This document shows, piece by piece, positions 51,809 to 60,572 of a stretch of 64,000 bases of DNA. Made by a program: the position numbers and the translations under genes. Origin of the DNA: Candidatus Enterococcus moelleringii. GTDB taxonomy: Bacteria > Bacillota > Bacilli > Lactobacillales > Enterococcaceae. The stretch covers positions 1-64,000 of the forward strand of contig NZ_JAFREM010000006.1 in the NCBI RefSeq assembly GCF_017377575.1. The letters run 5' to 3'. Positions within the stretch are counted from its first letter, which is position 1. The number at the start of each line of letters is the position of its first letter. The notes under the pieces are model-generated. The model saw nothing but the letters and a program-made list of their open reading frames with translations. It was not told the origin of the DNA and did not search any database.

Positions 51809-52414
51809 CTAGTCGATCTGCGTAACGACAGGAATTAGATTCAAATCGTTTCTATGATGTGTGCCTAAACCTGTGTGACTTAATATAACTGTCCATTGGA
51901 TAGCCCGCTTATTTGCAGAAGGTTCAAGAGTATATGTTAACATTGGGGCACGATTTGGAGTACTAGGGTTTTCTATAGTTTCTGCTACTTTTCCATCAAT
52001 TACTAGTTCCACACTATCTACATCTAAAGGCTGCATTGTTCCCTCAATAGTCTTAATCATATCTAGTTTTACAGTAGCTTCAGATTGAAGTTCAATGTTA
52101 AAAACTGCCTTGAACTTCTCATTTTTACTTTGATCGAGCTCATACAAATTAATCTGTCTAATATTTTCCCAATCAGTCATGCTAGCCTCTTGTGATATCA
52201 CATCACCTTGTTCAGTAGTTATATAAGTTAAATTTTCTATCTCGTAAGAAAACTCGGCCGTCCTAGCACTATCCGGACTAGCATAAATGTCACTGGTATA
52301 TCTCGCACTAGTCCACCCAATAGTAGCGCAGGTCAGACAAGCCAGTAGAAAAAGATATCTGAAAGAGTTGTCACGTATTTTTAAAATTACTTTTCTAATA
52401 TTGCCTTTATTCAT
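51809..52414 (-). CDS. Small exported protein with SipW-dependent-type N-terminus
   Basis: A protein of 201 aa. The N-terminal helix (about 18-35) ends with GWTSARYTSDIYASPDSARTAEF, the arrangement seen in TasA/camelysin-like proteins where the ARYTS segment follows the cleavage site. The rest is predicted beta-rich. Its ATG overlaps the signal peptidase gene by four bases, so it is probably its direct client. Confidence 0.75.
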   Translation of the reverse strand: MNKGNIRKVILKIRDNSFRYLFLLACLTCATIGWTSARYTSDIYASPDSARTAEFSYEIENLTYITTEQGDVISQEASMTDWENIRQINLYELDQSKNEKFKAVFNIELQSEATVKLDMIKTIEGTMQPLDVDSVELVIDGKVAETIENPSTPNRAPMLTYTLEPSANKRAIQWTVILSHTGLGTHHRNDLNLIPVVTQID

Positions 52415-52914
52415 TCAGACACTCCTTCCTCTTTTCTCTTTGAATCTAAATAAAACGTTAGTAAAAATAATACGATAATTACCAGCATCCCTAACGGTGT
52501 ACTCACGAATTGAATCAAGTAACCAATCAGCGGAAGAGTAAAGACGACTCGTCCAAAAATCTGATCGGCTACTATCGGTGTATCTTCAGCATTGTTGGCA
52601 TCCCCTTGAGTAACAAATTGCTCACCATTAGTTGTGATAATTCGATGGGTTGTTGGCCGGTTGTCGCCTTCTTGGATAAAAGTGATCATATCACCATCTT
52701 CGTAGTCATCCTCTTCTCGGACAACCACCAAATCACCCCAAGACAATACCGGCTCCATACTTCCAGAAGCCACCACCGCATAACCATAACCAAATGCCAT
52801 GGGGAAGCGGTTCTCATTCACATTCCGTTGATACAAACTATATAAATTGAAGCTTAAAATCAGCAACAAAAATACAATCGTTATATTTTTTAATGCATTA
52901 ACTATCCTGCTCAT
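52411..52914 (-). CDS. sipW: SipW/ER-type signal peptidase I (second copy)
   Basis: A membrane peptidase of 167 aa. ASGSMEPVLSWGDLVVV holds the nucleophilic serine, PTTHRIITT the histidine that replaces the bacterial lysine, and TQGDANNAEDT the conserved aspartates. Transmembrane helices flank the domain. The Ser-His arrangement defines the archaeal/ER type, as in SipW of Bacillus, which processes TasA. ATG 52914 overlaps the end of the LPXTG gene by 17 bases. A second peptidase of the same type heads the locus. Confidence 0.9.
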   Translation of the reverse strand: MSRIVNALKNITIVFLLLILSFNLYSLYQRNVNENRFPMAFGYGYAVVASGSMEPVLSWGDLVVVREEDDYEDGDMITFIQEGDNRPTTHRIITTNGEQFVTQGDANNAEDTPIVADQIFGRVVFTLPLIGYLIQFVSTPLGMLVIIVLFLLTFYLDSKRKEEGVSE

Positions 52915-53755
52915 CCTGCCGTCCTCTGCGTCGCCAAATAATAAAAACAAAAAATACAATCAAGAAACCGATCACGATACTTGCTTTAGCTAATGATTCG
53001 CCGGTTTGCGGGAGTGTCCGCCATCTTCTTTCCGAGAAGAAAGAGGAAGCTCTGCTGATATAAGAGTCGCCATCACTAGGAGCATCTCCTTGCGTGTTGG
53101 GAACTTCACCTGAACCACCAGGGTCTGGATTGTCACCAGAGGGCACAGTTCCTTCATCTGTTTCAACAATTACATTGAGTGACAATTCGTAAACCAAATC
53201 TTGCGTTTGAGCTAGAACACCGTAATCGGTATCTTCAGGGTCTCGATTCCGTTCAAAAGGCCATTGCCACTGCAGGTTAATCGTTTCACTCATTCCCGAT
53301 TCGAGGATACGTTTGTAATCTAAAGGAAAGGTATCTGACCACAAATTCCAACTGTCATCCCCTTGGGTAATCCAAGGACCATTAGCCACACGCAGCTTAA
53401 AATCTAACGGAAGCTCATCAACATTTTGATTTCTGCCGATAACCGTATATTCGATCGGATACTCATATGTATTGTGGATGGTAAAAGAATAATTTCCGCT
53501 AGTACCTGGTGCAATTACTTTTTCGCCGTTCAGAGCAGGATTCGCAACCGTATCTTCAATAACCGTCGCAAATATGTTGGTATTAGTCATCTCACCTGGA
53601 CGCCAGCGCTCGCCATACTGATCTATCACATACACAAAATCTTCAATTGCCGCGTACGCCTTTTGCGTTTGGACAAAAAAACAGAGGAATAAAGCCGCAA
53701 AAAATAAGATCAGTCGACTTATTTTGCCTACTGGATAATTGATGTGCTTATCCAT
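52898..53755 (-). CDS. LPXTG-anchored surface protein of the SipW-linked locus
   Basis: A protein of 285 aa with a conventional signal peptide (residues 12-35, ending in AYA). A beta-rich domain contains VIAPGTSGNYSFTIHN, also seen as VIAPGTTQKS in the neighbouring 53851 protein. A Gly/Pro/Asp-rich linker leads to the sorting signal LPQTGESLAKASIVIG with a basic tail. The shared APGT domain suggests it is the wall anchor or base of the structure built from the 53851 protein. No sortase gene is linked. Confidence 0.85.
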   Translation of the reverse strand: MDKHINYPVGKISRLILFFAALFLCFFVQTQKAYAAIEDFVYVIDQYGERWRPGEMTNTNIFATVIEDTVANPALNGEKVIAPGTSGNYSFTIHNTYEYPIEYTVIGRNQNVDELPLDFKLRVANGPWITQGDDSWNLWSDTFPLDYKRILESGMSETINLQWQWPFERNRDPEDTDYGVLAQTQDLVYELSLNVIVETDEGTVPSGDNPDPGGSGEVPNTQGDAPSDGDSYISRASSFFSERRWRTLPQTGESLAKASIVIGFLIVFFVFIIWRRRGRQDEQDS

Positions 53756-53778
53756 GATTTTCCCTCCTCTTTTTCAAT

Positions 53779-53839
53779 TTCTCAAAAGGCTGCCTAGTGT
53801 TAGACAACCTTTTGAGAAGCTGAAAACAGCTTCTCAAAA
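53779..53839 (-). promoter_or_regulatory. Two overlapping, mutually exclusive hairpins
   Basis: On the minus strand TTTTGAGAAGCTG-TTTT-CAGCTTCTCAAAA (53839-53810) is a perfect 13-base-pair hairpin. Its second arm can instead pair with the downstream CCTTTTGAGAA (to 53779) in a second hairpin of 11 base pairs. It lies between the main subunit gene and the anchor gene and could set their expression ratio. Confidence 0.6.
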
Positions 53840-53850
53840 CATAATGCAAA

Positions 53851-54843
53851 TTAGTCGACTTGGACTTGTGTACCTCTTAATTGAATAACTACGCGAGGGA
53901 CATCAAGCGTCACTCCTCCATCAAGAGCTTCCGAGGCATTGAAGCCTAATAAAGTATCAAGTTCATTTTGACTAGCAGCCAACGGATTATCATTGATGTC
54001 GCTGTCTTGATTTTCAAAAGGCCATACCCATTCAATACTACCAAGTTTCACACTAGTATCTGTACCGTGTCCATCTGCTGGATAAATAACCTCTGAAGAA
54101 AACAGGTCAGGATTGTTTTGTATCAACCAAGCAACAGCAGCACCGTGGGCATGATTTGGTATTCTAGAATCATCAACCGGATTAGGCTCATCTTGCTCCA
54201 AATAATCCGCGATAAAAGCTTTAAATTGTGGGTTTTCTACATTTTTTGTTGGTTCTTCACTACTTCCATTTGCTGTACTTACTCCATTAAAAACTAAATC
54301 ACCGTTTTTATCGTAAAGTCTAAATTTTAATGGTGCCCAATAATATTGTCCACTAATTACAGCCCAACCTTTTCCACCAGTATGATTTGAGTAAAACATT
54401 GCCTTATCGTTGAATCCTTGTTTAGGTGCAGCTGGATCTGTAGTTCCTACTGGTACTGGAACTTGTAAGGTAGTATCAGTATTGATGCCTAACTGTAATT
54501 TATAAGCAACTTCTGGATCTTCACTCGGATAGTTTGCTAACAAATCAGACTTCTGAGTAGTCCCTGGTGCAATTACATTCTCAGTAGTTTCGGAAAATAC
54601 AGATTTTTTAGCTTTGTTTGCATCATAAGAGGTATTAAATAAATCAAAAGACTCCCAACCCTCACTCAAGTACCATTTGGCAACTCTAGCACCATCACTC
54701 GCAGTACCAATAGTCCCTGTATACTTCGCCAATGTCCCGCCTAACAAACTAGTTGTCAGTAAAACCGCACCAAACAACAAAACAGCGGTTTTTACAGACT
54801 TGTTGCTTTTACGCTGTGTAATTTCTTTCTTTTCATTACTCAT
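53851..54843 (-). CDS. TasA/camelysin-like major surface subunit (SipW-dependent-type signal)
   Basis: A protein of 330 aa. The N-terminus is lysine rich, then a helix (about 18-40) ends LLGGTLAKYTGTIGTASDGARVAKW, the hallmark of SipW substrates. The large extracellular part contains ENVIAPGTTQKSDLL and a C-terminal beta-rich VPRVVIQLRGTQVQVD end without LPXTG. By analogy with TasA I infer a fibre-forming or matrix protein. ATG 54843 follows AAGGGAAG. It lies between the first signal peptidase and the hairpin switch. Confidence 0.8.
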   Translation of the reverse strand: MSNEKKEITQRKSNKSVKTAVLLFGAVLLTTSLLGGTLAKYTGTIGTASDGARVAKWYLSEGWESFDLFNTSYDANKAKKSVFSETTENVIAPGTTQKSDLLANYPSEDPEVAYKLQLGINTDTTLQVPVPVGTTDPAAPKQGFNDKAMFYSNHTGGKGWAVISGQYYWAPLKFRLYDKNGDLVFNGVSTANGSSEEPTKNVENPQFKAFIADYLEQDEPNPVDDSRIPNHAHGAAVAWLIQNNPDLFSSEVIYPADGHGTDTSVKLGSIEWVWPFENQDSDINDNPLAASQNELDTLLGFNASEALDGGVTLDVPRVVIQLRGTQVQVD

Positions 54844-54880
54844 TTCTTTTCTTCCCTTCTTAAAAGAATTTCCCCTTAAT

Positions 54881-55510
54881 TTATGATTTAACTTCTTTGC
54901 GGCGTGTGACACGCTTAGCTACAAAGTCATATCCCAAAAATAGTAGTATTGGTATCCCAATACAAATCAGCATCCCCAGTGGTGTACGTGAGAATAAAAT
55001 AAAGTCTCCCACACGAGGTACACGCTGCATAAACTTACCTATAATCCGATCTTTTGCTACTGGATCTAAATCCTCAGTATTATTGGCATCACCTTTTGTC
55101 GTGAAGGTGTCGGTCTCTTGGTCATAAGCGACAATTCGGTGAATGACCGCTGTCTGACCGCTCTGGAACATAATGATATCGCCGACCTCTAATGTATCTG
55201 GGTCAGTCTGTCTAGTGACAACCATGTCTCCTGCCCGGATCGCATCTGGTTCACCGGTATTCATGGAATTTGTGACAACAGCCATCGGGGCAAAACCCAT
55301 TACGGTAGGTATCTCATCCGGGTTCAAACTGCCTTTCACGATGATCACAAGGTTCGCAATCAGGATGGGCAACAACAGTAAACAAATAACAATCGCTATC
55401 CAACCGGTAATTTTTTGCGGCAATGATTTATGGGATTTCTTCTCAACTTCCTGCTCTTCGATTACCTCACCTTCCTCGCCCTCGCGAATATCCATTTCAC
55501 TCTTTCCCAT
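54881..55510 (-). CDS. sipW: SipW/ER-type signal peptidase I (first copy)
   Basis: A protein of 209 aa with an acidic cytoplasmic N-terminus and two helices (about 38-65 and near the C-terminus). The catalytic motifs are VVTNSMNTGEPDAIRAGDMVV (serine), AVIHRIVAYD (histidine) and TTKGDANNTEDLDPV. It is longer than the second copy because of its N-terminal extension. The ATG at 55510 is used, with GGAGGTG ten bases upstream. It is the first gene of the locus and is probably dedicated to the 53851 protein. Confidence 0.9.
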   Translation of the reverse strand: MGKSEMDIREGEEGEVIEEQEVEKKSHKSLPQKITGWIAIVICLLLLPILIANLVIIVKGSLNPDEIPTVMGFAPMAVVTNSMNTGEPDAIRAGDMVVTRQTDPDTLEVGDIIMFQSGQTAVIHRIVAYDQETDTFTTKGDANNTEDLDPVAKDRIIGKFMQRVPRVGDFILFSRTPLGMLICIGIPILLFLGYDFVAKRVTRRKEVKS

Positions 55511-56011
55511 CACAAACGAGCACCTCCCCTTTTCGCAAAAACAAGCTTCATTTATCTCACTTTCGCCTTCTGGTGTAATTAAAGACCAAAAAATTGCCAG
55601 AAGCTTCTCTATAATTATAATAATATAACAATTATAAAAAAACAAGATATTTTTCGACAATTAAAGCAAACGAATTATTCGAAAAAATATCACCTGTTGT
55701 AACACAGAAGAAAAATAATTGTGGAGGCAGGATTATTTGTTTTATTAACAAATAGTCAAATTCAAGAAAAAAATTCTGGAGGAAAAAGTTGATATAACAA
55801 TCAATAACCCGTCTCAATAATCTGATTTTTCTATTTTAGTTTTCTTCAAAAAAGAGATCAAATAATTGCTTTCATAGTACACCTGTACCATAGATATTAT
55901 CGATCATCACTGGCAATTTTTAACTATATCAACGCAGTATCCTCGTATAATTATTTAGAATGTAAAAAAGACGCTCCTCCTCAGAAGAACGTCTCACATT
56001 ACGATTAAGTT
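55511..56011. other. 500-base AT-rich intergenic region upstream of the SipW locus
   Basis: There is no convincing coding frame. Near 55600-55640 the minus strand has TTGTTT, 17 bases, then TATTAT/TATAAT-like sequence, a plausible promoter for the SipW locus. The left part is featureless; the asd terminator is at 55964-55995. Confidence 0.5.
55964..55995 (-). terminator. Terminator after asd
   Basis: GAGACG / CGTCTT arms with additional partial pairing are followed by six T on the minus strand. Confidence 0.75.
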
Positions 56012-57046
56012 TTATAGTAATTCCATTTCCACCATTTTTTCAGCGATTTGGACCGAGTTCCAAGCGGCACCTTTTAACAAGTTGTCTGAAACAACCCACA
56101 TATGCACGCCGGTTTCAACATCTAAGTCTTTACGGATGCGGCCAACAAAGGTTTCTTTACTGCCGACACTGTTAAGTGCTTGCGGATAAATCTGTTGGCT
56201 AGGGTCATCTTCTAAGACAGCCCCTGGTGCTTTAGCGATCACGTCTTGGATTTCTTTCACTGTCGCTGGTTTTTCTGTTTCCACATAGATGGATTCAGAG
56301 TGACCAGACAAGACTGGGATACGGACACAGGTAGCTGAAACTTGAATGCTGTCGTCTGACATGATTTTCTTGGTTTCGTTGACCATTTTCCACTCTTCAT
56401 AGGTATAACCTTCTTCAGCGAAAACATCAATTTGCGGTAAGGCATTGAACGCTAATGGGTAATGCTTTTTATCGCCACCGCTTGGCAGGATGTTTGCTTC
56501 CATTGGTTCACCACTCAAGAAAGCTTGCGTTTGGGTTTTCAATTCTTCCATCGCTTGGTTACCGGCACCGGAAACGGCTTGGTAAGTTGAAACGATGACG
56601 CGTTTTAATCCGAATGCTTGACGCACAGGCTCTAAAGCAACCATCATTTGAATGGTAGAACAGTTCGGGTTAGCGATAATTCCTTTATGCTCCCGCAATG
56701 CTTCAGGGTTCACCTCGGGCACAACTAACGGGACTTCTTTATCCATGCGGTAATGGCTTGTGTTATCGACTACCACCGCACCGCGTTTTACAGCTTCCGG
56801 AGCGAACTTCGCTGAAATGCTACCGCCAGCTGAAAATAAAGCCAGGTCAACGCCTTCAAAGGATTCAGGTACTAATTCTTCAATGATCTTAGTTTCGCCA
56901 TTGAAGGTTAATTCTTTGCCTGCGGAACGGATGGAAGCTAAAAATTTTACTTCGCCTAAAGGCATGGATGTTTCTTCTAACATCTTGATCATTTGTGTGC
57001 CTACTGCACCAGAAGCACCTACCACAGCCACGTTGACTTTTCTCAT
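56012..57046 (-). CDS. asd: Aspartate-semialdehyde dehydrogenase
   Basis: An enzyme of 344 aa that makes aspartate semialdehyde for lysine, peptidoglycan and threonine/methionine synthesis. [11 protein letters not shown] binds [18 protein letters not shown] contains the catalytic cysteine, and [13 protein letters not shown] the histidine region. ATG 57046 is preferred to GTG 57055. It is monocistronic and divergent from the LCP gene. No lysine riboswitch is evident in the short leader. Confidence 0.95.
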   Translation of the reverse strand: MRKVNVAVVGASGAVGTQMIKMLEETSMPLGEVKFLASIRSAGKELTFNGETKIIEELVPESFEGVDLALFSAGGSISAKFAPEAVKRGAVVVDNTSHYRMDKEVPLVVPEVNPEALREHKGIIANPNCSTIQMMVALEPVRQAFGLKRVIVSTYQAVSGAGNQAMEELKTQTQAFLSGEPMEANILPSGGDKKHYPLAFNALPQIDVFAEEGYTYEEWKMVNETKKIMSDDSIQVSATCVRIPVLSGHSESIYVETEKPATVKEIQDVIAKAPGAVLEDDPSQQIYPQALNSVGSKETFVGRIRKDLDVETGVHMWVVSDNLLKGAAWNSVQIAEKMVEMELL

Positions 57047-57240
57047 TCTAATCACTCTCTCATTTCATAGTATTTTTACCATTCTATCATATACCAATTA
57101 AATGACAACCTTTGTTTTTACGATAGAACTCGCATTTTTTGATTTTTTCTAAATTTTCGAATTCTTTCTCCGATATGACTACCCATCTGATGAAAAAAGT
57201 TCATAATAAGCACGAATGATAGAAGAAATGAGGAAATTTT

Positions 57241-58134
57241 ATGAAAGCTGTCAAACGCGGATTACTGATCCTACTGGGAGCGATTGTCCTAGTAGAGGGT
57301 TACTTCGCATTCTCCTTTATTAACGGCTATGAATCAACGAAAAATACCACCACCGAAGCTTCAATTGAGTTCAACGGAGAAGAAGCGCCGGATGTGAACG
57401 ACTTGAATGTGCTGATTATCGGGTCAGATTCCCGCGGAGAGGATCGCGGCCGATCAGATTCCCTGATGGTGGCCCATTATGACCAATCTAAAAAGACTCC
57501 GAAGCTGATTTCCATCATGCGAGACAGCTATGTGGATATTCCAGGCTACGGCATGGATAAAATCAACGCCGCTTATTCCTATGGCGGGATCGAACTGGTG
57601 CGGAAGACCTTAGAAGAGAACTTCAACTTGCCGATTCAATATTATGTTGTCATCGACTTTGATCATTTCAAAGACGCGGTAGATACTCTGTTTCCAAAAG
57701 GCGTGACGATTAACGCTGAAAAAGATCTGGATTTAGATGGTGTCTTCATTGAAAAGGGCAAACAAAAAATGGACGGCAACACGCTTTTGCAGTACGCTCG
57801 CTTCCGCAAAGATGAAGAAGGTGACTTCGGTCGAGTTCGTCGCCAGCAGCAAGTAATGCAGGCCATCGCCGAACAGGTCACCAACGTTACTTCCTTAACT
57901 AAGCTGCCGAAAACAACTGGTAAGCTATTAGGTTATGTAGAAACCAACGTACCGGAAAATACGATGCTTAGCGTCGGCAAAGACTTTGCTTTAGGCAAAA
58001 CCGAAAGCATCGAATCCTTGTCTGTCCCTGTAGATGGTTCGTGGCAGTTCAACGACTATACCGAAAGCGGCAGTGTCATCGAGCTGGATACCCAGCAGAA
58101 TACTGAAGCAATTGAACAGTTTTTAACTGAATAA
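57241..58134 (+). CDS. LytR-CpsA-Psr (LCP) family cell-wall glycopolymer ligase
   Basis: A protein of 297 aa with an N-terminal membrane anchor (residues 7-27) and an LCP catalytic domain. Motifs: IIGSDSRGEDRGRSDSLMVAHYD, LISIMRDSYVDIPGYGMDKINAAYSYGG and LLQYARFRKDEEGDFGRVRRQQQ, with the conserved Asp/Arg residues. LCP proteins attach teichoic acids or capsular polymers to peptidoglycan. Its ATG at 57241 follows GAGGAAATTTT. Terminators follow. Confidence 0.93.
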   Translation: MKAVKRGLLILLGAIVLVEGYFAFSFINGYESTKNTTTEASIEFNGEEAPDVNDLNVLIIGSDSRGEDRGRSDSLMVAHYDQSKKTPKLISIMRDSYVDIPGYGMDKINAAYSYGGIELVRKTLEENFNLPIQYYVVIDFDHFKDAVDTLFPKGVTINAEKDLDLDGVFIEKGKQKMDGNTLLQYARFRKDEEGDFGRVRRQQQVMQAIAEQVTNVTSLTKLPKTTGKLLGYVETNVPENTMLSVGKDFALGKTESIESLSVPVDGSWQFNDYTESGSVIELDTQQNTEAIEQFLTE

Positions 58135-58140
58135 TAGATG

Positions 58141-58226
58141 GAACGGTCCTCCTTCCTAGTGAGGCCCGTTTTTGATAAACAGACAGAACCCCAGCAACTA
58201 ATAGTTACTGGGGTTCTGTCTGTTTA
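58141..58226. terminator. Two consecutive terminators between LCP and the HigBA-like genes
   Basis: First, ACGG-CCTC / GAGG-CCGT followed by TTTTT serves the LCP gene (58141-58173). Second, a nearly perfect 20-base-pair hairpin based on AACAGACAGAACCCCAG (58178-58226) works in both directions and overlaps the antitoxin stop. Confidence 0.85.
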
Positions 58227-58499
58227 TTTAAATTCAATTCGTACTTCTTTTCCTACTTTTGTGGCGATTTCGTATAGGACTTTGAAGCTAACATTCATCG
58301 ATCCATTCTCAATTCGAGCAATCGTACTTTGAGGCTTCCCTACTCTTTCTGCTAGTTCACGCTGGGAAACACCCAACTCTTCTCTCAATTGGGCTACAGC
58401 CACAGCTACGCTCAGTCGTTGCTTTTCTTTTTCAAACCCTTCTGCAAACTTAGGGTCACTTGCTTTTTTTTGTTCGATTAACTCTTTAACAGTAGTCAC
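58224..58499 (-). CDS. HigA-like antitoxin (XRE family)
   Basis: A protein of 91 aa whose second half is a helix-turn-helix domain (LREELGVSQRELAERVGKPQSTIARIENG). The N-terminal helix probably contacts the toxin. It starts at GTG 58499 after AAAGGGGA. It follows the toxin gene, the HigBA order, and overlaps its 3' end. Confidence 0.88.
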   Translation of the reverse strand: MTTVKELIEQKKASDPKFAEGFEKEKQRLSVAVAVAQLREELGVSQRELAERVGKPQSTIARIENGSMNVSFKVLYEIATKVGKEVRIEFK

Positions 58500-58854
58500 T
58501 ACAATTCCCCTTTCTTGTACAGTTCCCTAATTTTTTTGCATGTTCAATTTCTTTCCTAGGAGTTTTTTGAGACTTCTTAGTAAATCCATGAGTGATAAAA
58601 TATTCATTTCCTACTTTTTGAAAATAAATCGCTCGTTGAATATTACTTCCAACCTTAGATCGCAGTTCGTAAAGGTCTGTTTCCAATTTCTTTCCCCACT
58701 CCATTTTTTGAACAATGAGCAATCCAAATTCTTCTGTTTGATCGATCGTTGCCAGCAATTTTTCTGCGTCTTTTAATGGTAAAGACTCAACAAAATCCAT
58801 AAATTCACTAGTACCATCTTTTCTTTTTATGATGTGAAATACTAGTTTTTCCAT
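58486..58854 (-). CDS. HigB-like / phage Gp49-type toxin, C-terminus apparently frameshifted
   Basis: A protein of 122 aa as read. The RelE-like toxin core is clear: LYELRSKVGSNIQRAIYFQ and YFITHGFTKKSQKTPRKEIEHAKK. The ending LGNCTRKGNCSDYC is atypical. Adding one A to the A7 run near 58535-58541 would give KKIRELYKKGEL and a stop that overlaps the antitoxin start by one base (TAGTG), the normal arrangement. So the gene carries a one-base deletion or an assembly error at a homopolymer. Confidence 0.85.
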   Translation of the reverse strand: MEKLVFHIIKRKDGTSEFMDFVESLPLKDAEKLLATIDQTEEFGLLIVQKMEWGKKLETDLYELRSKVGSNIQRAIYFQKVGNEYFITHGFTKKSQKTPRKEIEHAKKLGNCTRKGNCSDYC

Positions 58855-59098
58855 ATGTATAGGATAGCACGTTCGCTATCACTTGTAAAACCGGAAAATA
58901 CGAATTCCTTACTTCGTTAGTTAAATACGTCCAAAATTCCAAAAATGCATTTTTTAGTTCGCGCATAAAGATATGATGGAACTTACATTACCTATTTAGA
59001 TTCAAACTTAACTTGTCGTAGGACTCTTTGATGGGATATCCGAAAACTATAAACAAAGAAAAAACTGACAACTCCATCAGGAATCGTCAGTCGTATAC

Positions 59099-59320
59099 TT
59101 AGTCTTCTTTCTTCTTGTTAAATTTATCCTTCAGCTTTTTGCCTTCGTTTTTGATGTCGTCGCCTAGGTGACGGGCATCGTTTCTCAAGTCAGCTCCGAA
59201 AGATTGACCTTTGCCTTTTAGTTCTTGGCTCTTGTCATCTCTTACTTTGCCAGCTGTTTCGTTGGCCTTGCCTTTTGTTTTGTCCTTCATATCTTTTAAC
59301 TCTTTGTTTGCGTCTGTCAT
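59099..59320 (-). CDS. CsbD-family stress protein
   Basis: A small hydrophilic protein of 73 aa made almost only of charged residues, with KDKTKGKANETAGKVRDDKSQELKGK-type CsbD sequence. CsbD proteins are general-stress proteins of unknown mechanism. It is monocistronic. Confidence 0.88.
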   Translation of the reverse strand: MTDANKELKDMKDKTKGKANETAGKVRDDKSQELKGKGQSFGADLRNDARHLGDDIKNEGKKLKDKFNKKKED

Positions 59321-59381
59321 AATAATGACCTCCTCTTTATTACAGAGTAGGCCTTATTTAGTTTTAGCACAAATTTCCCGC

Positions 59382-59984
59382 CTATAGATTCTCCAGCCAA
59401 TTGCGGGCAGATTGCAGCTCTTCCATATTGATCTGATGGCCAGCGCTGGTTTCTTCCACCGTGACATCGGCATTCCGTTTTTGGAAGGCAGTGACTAATT
59501 CGTCAAAGGATTCTTGGCTGACAATCGGATCACGATCGCCGCCGTAAGACAGCCAAATACGTTTATCAGACAGATCAAATTTCTGCGTATGCACCTCTAA
59601 AGACATGGGATGGAAAAAGACACCCTGGCGCAACGGTGTTTCCCGCTCCAACAATAGATGCGCAGCAATATTGGCCCCATTAGAGTAACCTACCAGCACC
59701 CAATCTTCCATAGCGACACCTTTGTCTTGGCTTTCTTTCTCAATCGCAGCCAGCAGCTTGTCACTTTCTTCTTCTAAGCTTTCAAAGTCGAACTGATTCA
59801 AGCCATTGCGCTTAAAGAAACGGTTCATGCCGTCTTCTTGAATTTCGCCCCGGAAAGACAAAATGCGGCAGCTGCCGTCCATAAAACGGGCAATATCCAC
59901 CAGTGACGTCTCATCGCCGCCAGTGCCGTGCAACAGCAATAAATTCTTACCATCAGATTTTCCAGCATCATATAATGTTTTCAT
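59382..59984 (-). CDS. Alpha/beta hydrolase (carboxylesterase/YvaK-MhqD-like)
   Basis: A protein of 200 aa with LLLHGTGGDETSLVDIARF, the nucleophile elbow VGYSNGANIAAHLL, and the catalytic aspartate and histidine regions GGDRDPIV and SAGHQI. MhqD-type relatives act in quinone resistance; the real substrate is open. It is single, 68 bases upstream of the CsbD gene on the same strand. Confidence 0.88.
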   Translation of the reverse strand: MKTLYDAGKSDGKNLLLLHGTGGDETSLVDIARFMDGSCRILSFRGEIQEDGMNRFFKRNGLNQFDFESLEEESDKLLAAIEKESQDKGVAMEDWVLVGYSNGANIAAHLLLERETPLRQGVFFHPMSLEVHTQKFDLSDKRIWLSYGGDRDPIVSQESFDELVTAFQKRNADVTVEETSAGHQINMEELQSARNWLENL

Positions 59985-60067
59985 CGCTACTCCTCCATCA
60001 CTTACTTTTTATAAGTTAAAGGTAGCATGTTCCACCACAGATGGCAAAGAATCTGTTTACAACTTAG

Positions 60068-60388
60068 TTAGAAGGTCACTACTTTATCAGCCCATTCCAC
60101 CATTTCTACACAGTCAAACATGGTAGAGATCGGACAACTGGTTTTGTCCTCTAATTGACGAGACTTCAAACAAGTGCCGCAGGCTAACAGTTCCCCGCCA
60201 GCTTCTTCTAATTTCTTCATTTGATCCGGCACATCGTAGGCTTCATCCTCAATCGACTCTACCTCTACGGCTTCCCCCATCAAAAAGAATTTGACCTCGT
60301 GCTGTTTCTTCAAGCTGGCTACGCCAAAGCGGAAGGCATTCCAAGCTTTTTCCGGTTCTTTAGTTTCTAGGATAATTGCTAGTTTCAT
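60068..60388 (-). CDS. DsrE-family protein
   Basis: A protein of 106 aa. IILETKEPEKAWNAFRFGVASLKKQHEVKFFLMGEAVE is the DsrE-like fold, and LLACGTCLKSRQLE provides two cysteines. It probably takes part in sulfur transfer, but is not linked to other sulfur genes here. Confidence 0.85.
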   Translation of the reverse strand: MKLAIILETKEPEKAWNAFRFGVASLKKQHEVKFFLMGEAVEVESIEDEAYDVPDQMKKLEEAGGELLACGTCLKSRQLEDKTSCPISTMFDCVEMVEWADKVVTF

Positions 60389-60533
60389 TTGTGCTTCACT
60401 CCTTATTGAGGTAATTTTTATTCTGTTCGTATACGTTATTACTACCTATATTATAGTAGGTTTTTGATTTAAACAAGGGCCATTACTAGTAGTTTGTACT
60501 TTGAAATAGCTGATGATTATCCAACCACAAACA

Positions 60534-60568
60534 AACGGCTAAGCGGTTCTCATCGCTTAGCCGTTTAT
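60534..60568 (-). terminator. Terminator of the large surface protein gene
   Basis: The perfect stem AAACGGCTAAGCG / CGCTTAGCCGTTT with an eight-base loop lies five bases past the stop. Confidence 0.85.
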
Positions 60569-60572
60569 TAGT

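Noticed and set aside
56012-57240. Lysine riboswitch before asd
   Set aside because: The leader between asd and the divergent LCP gene is under 200 bases and lacks a recognisable structured element or terminator.
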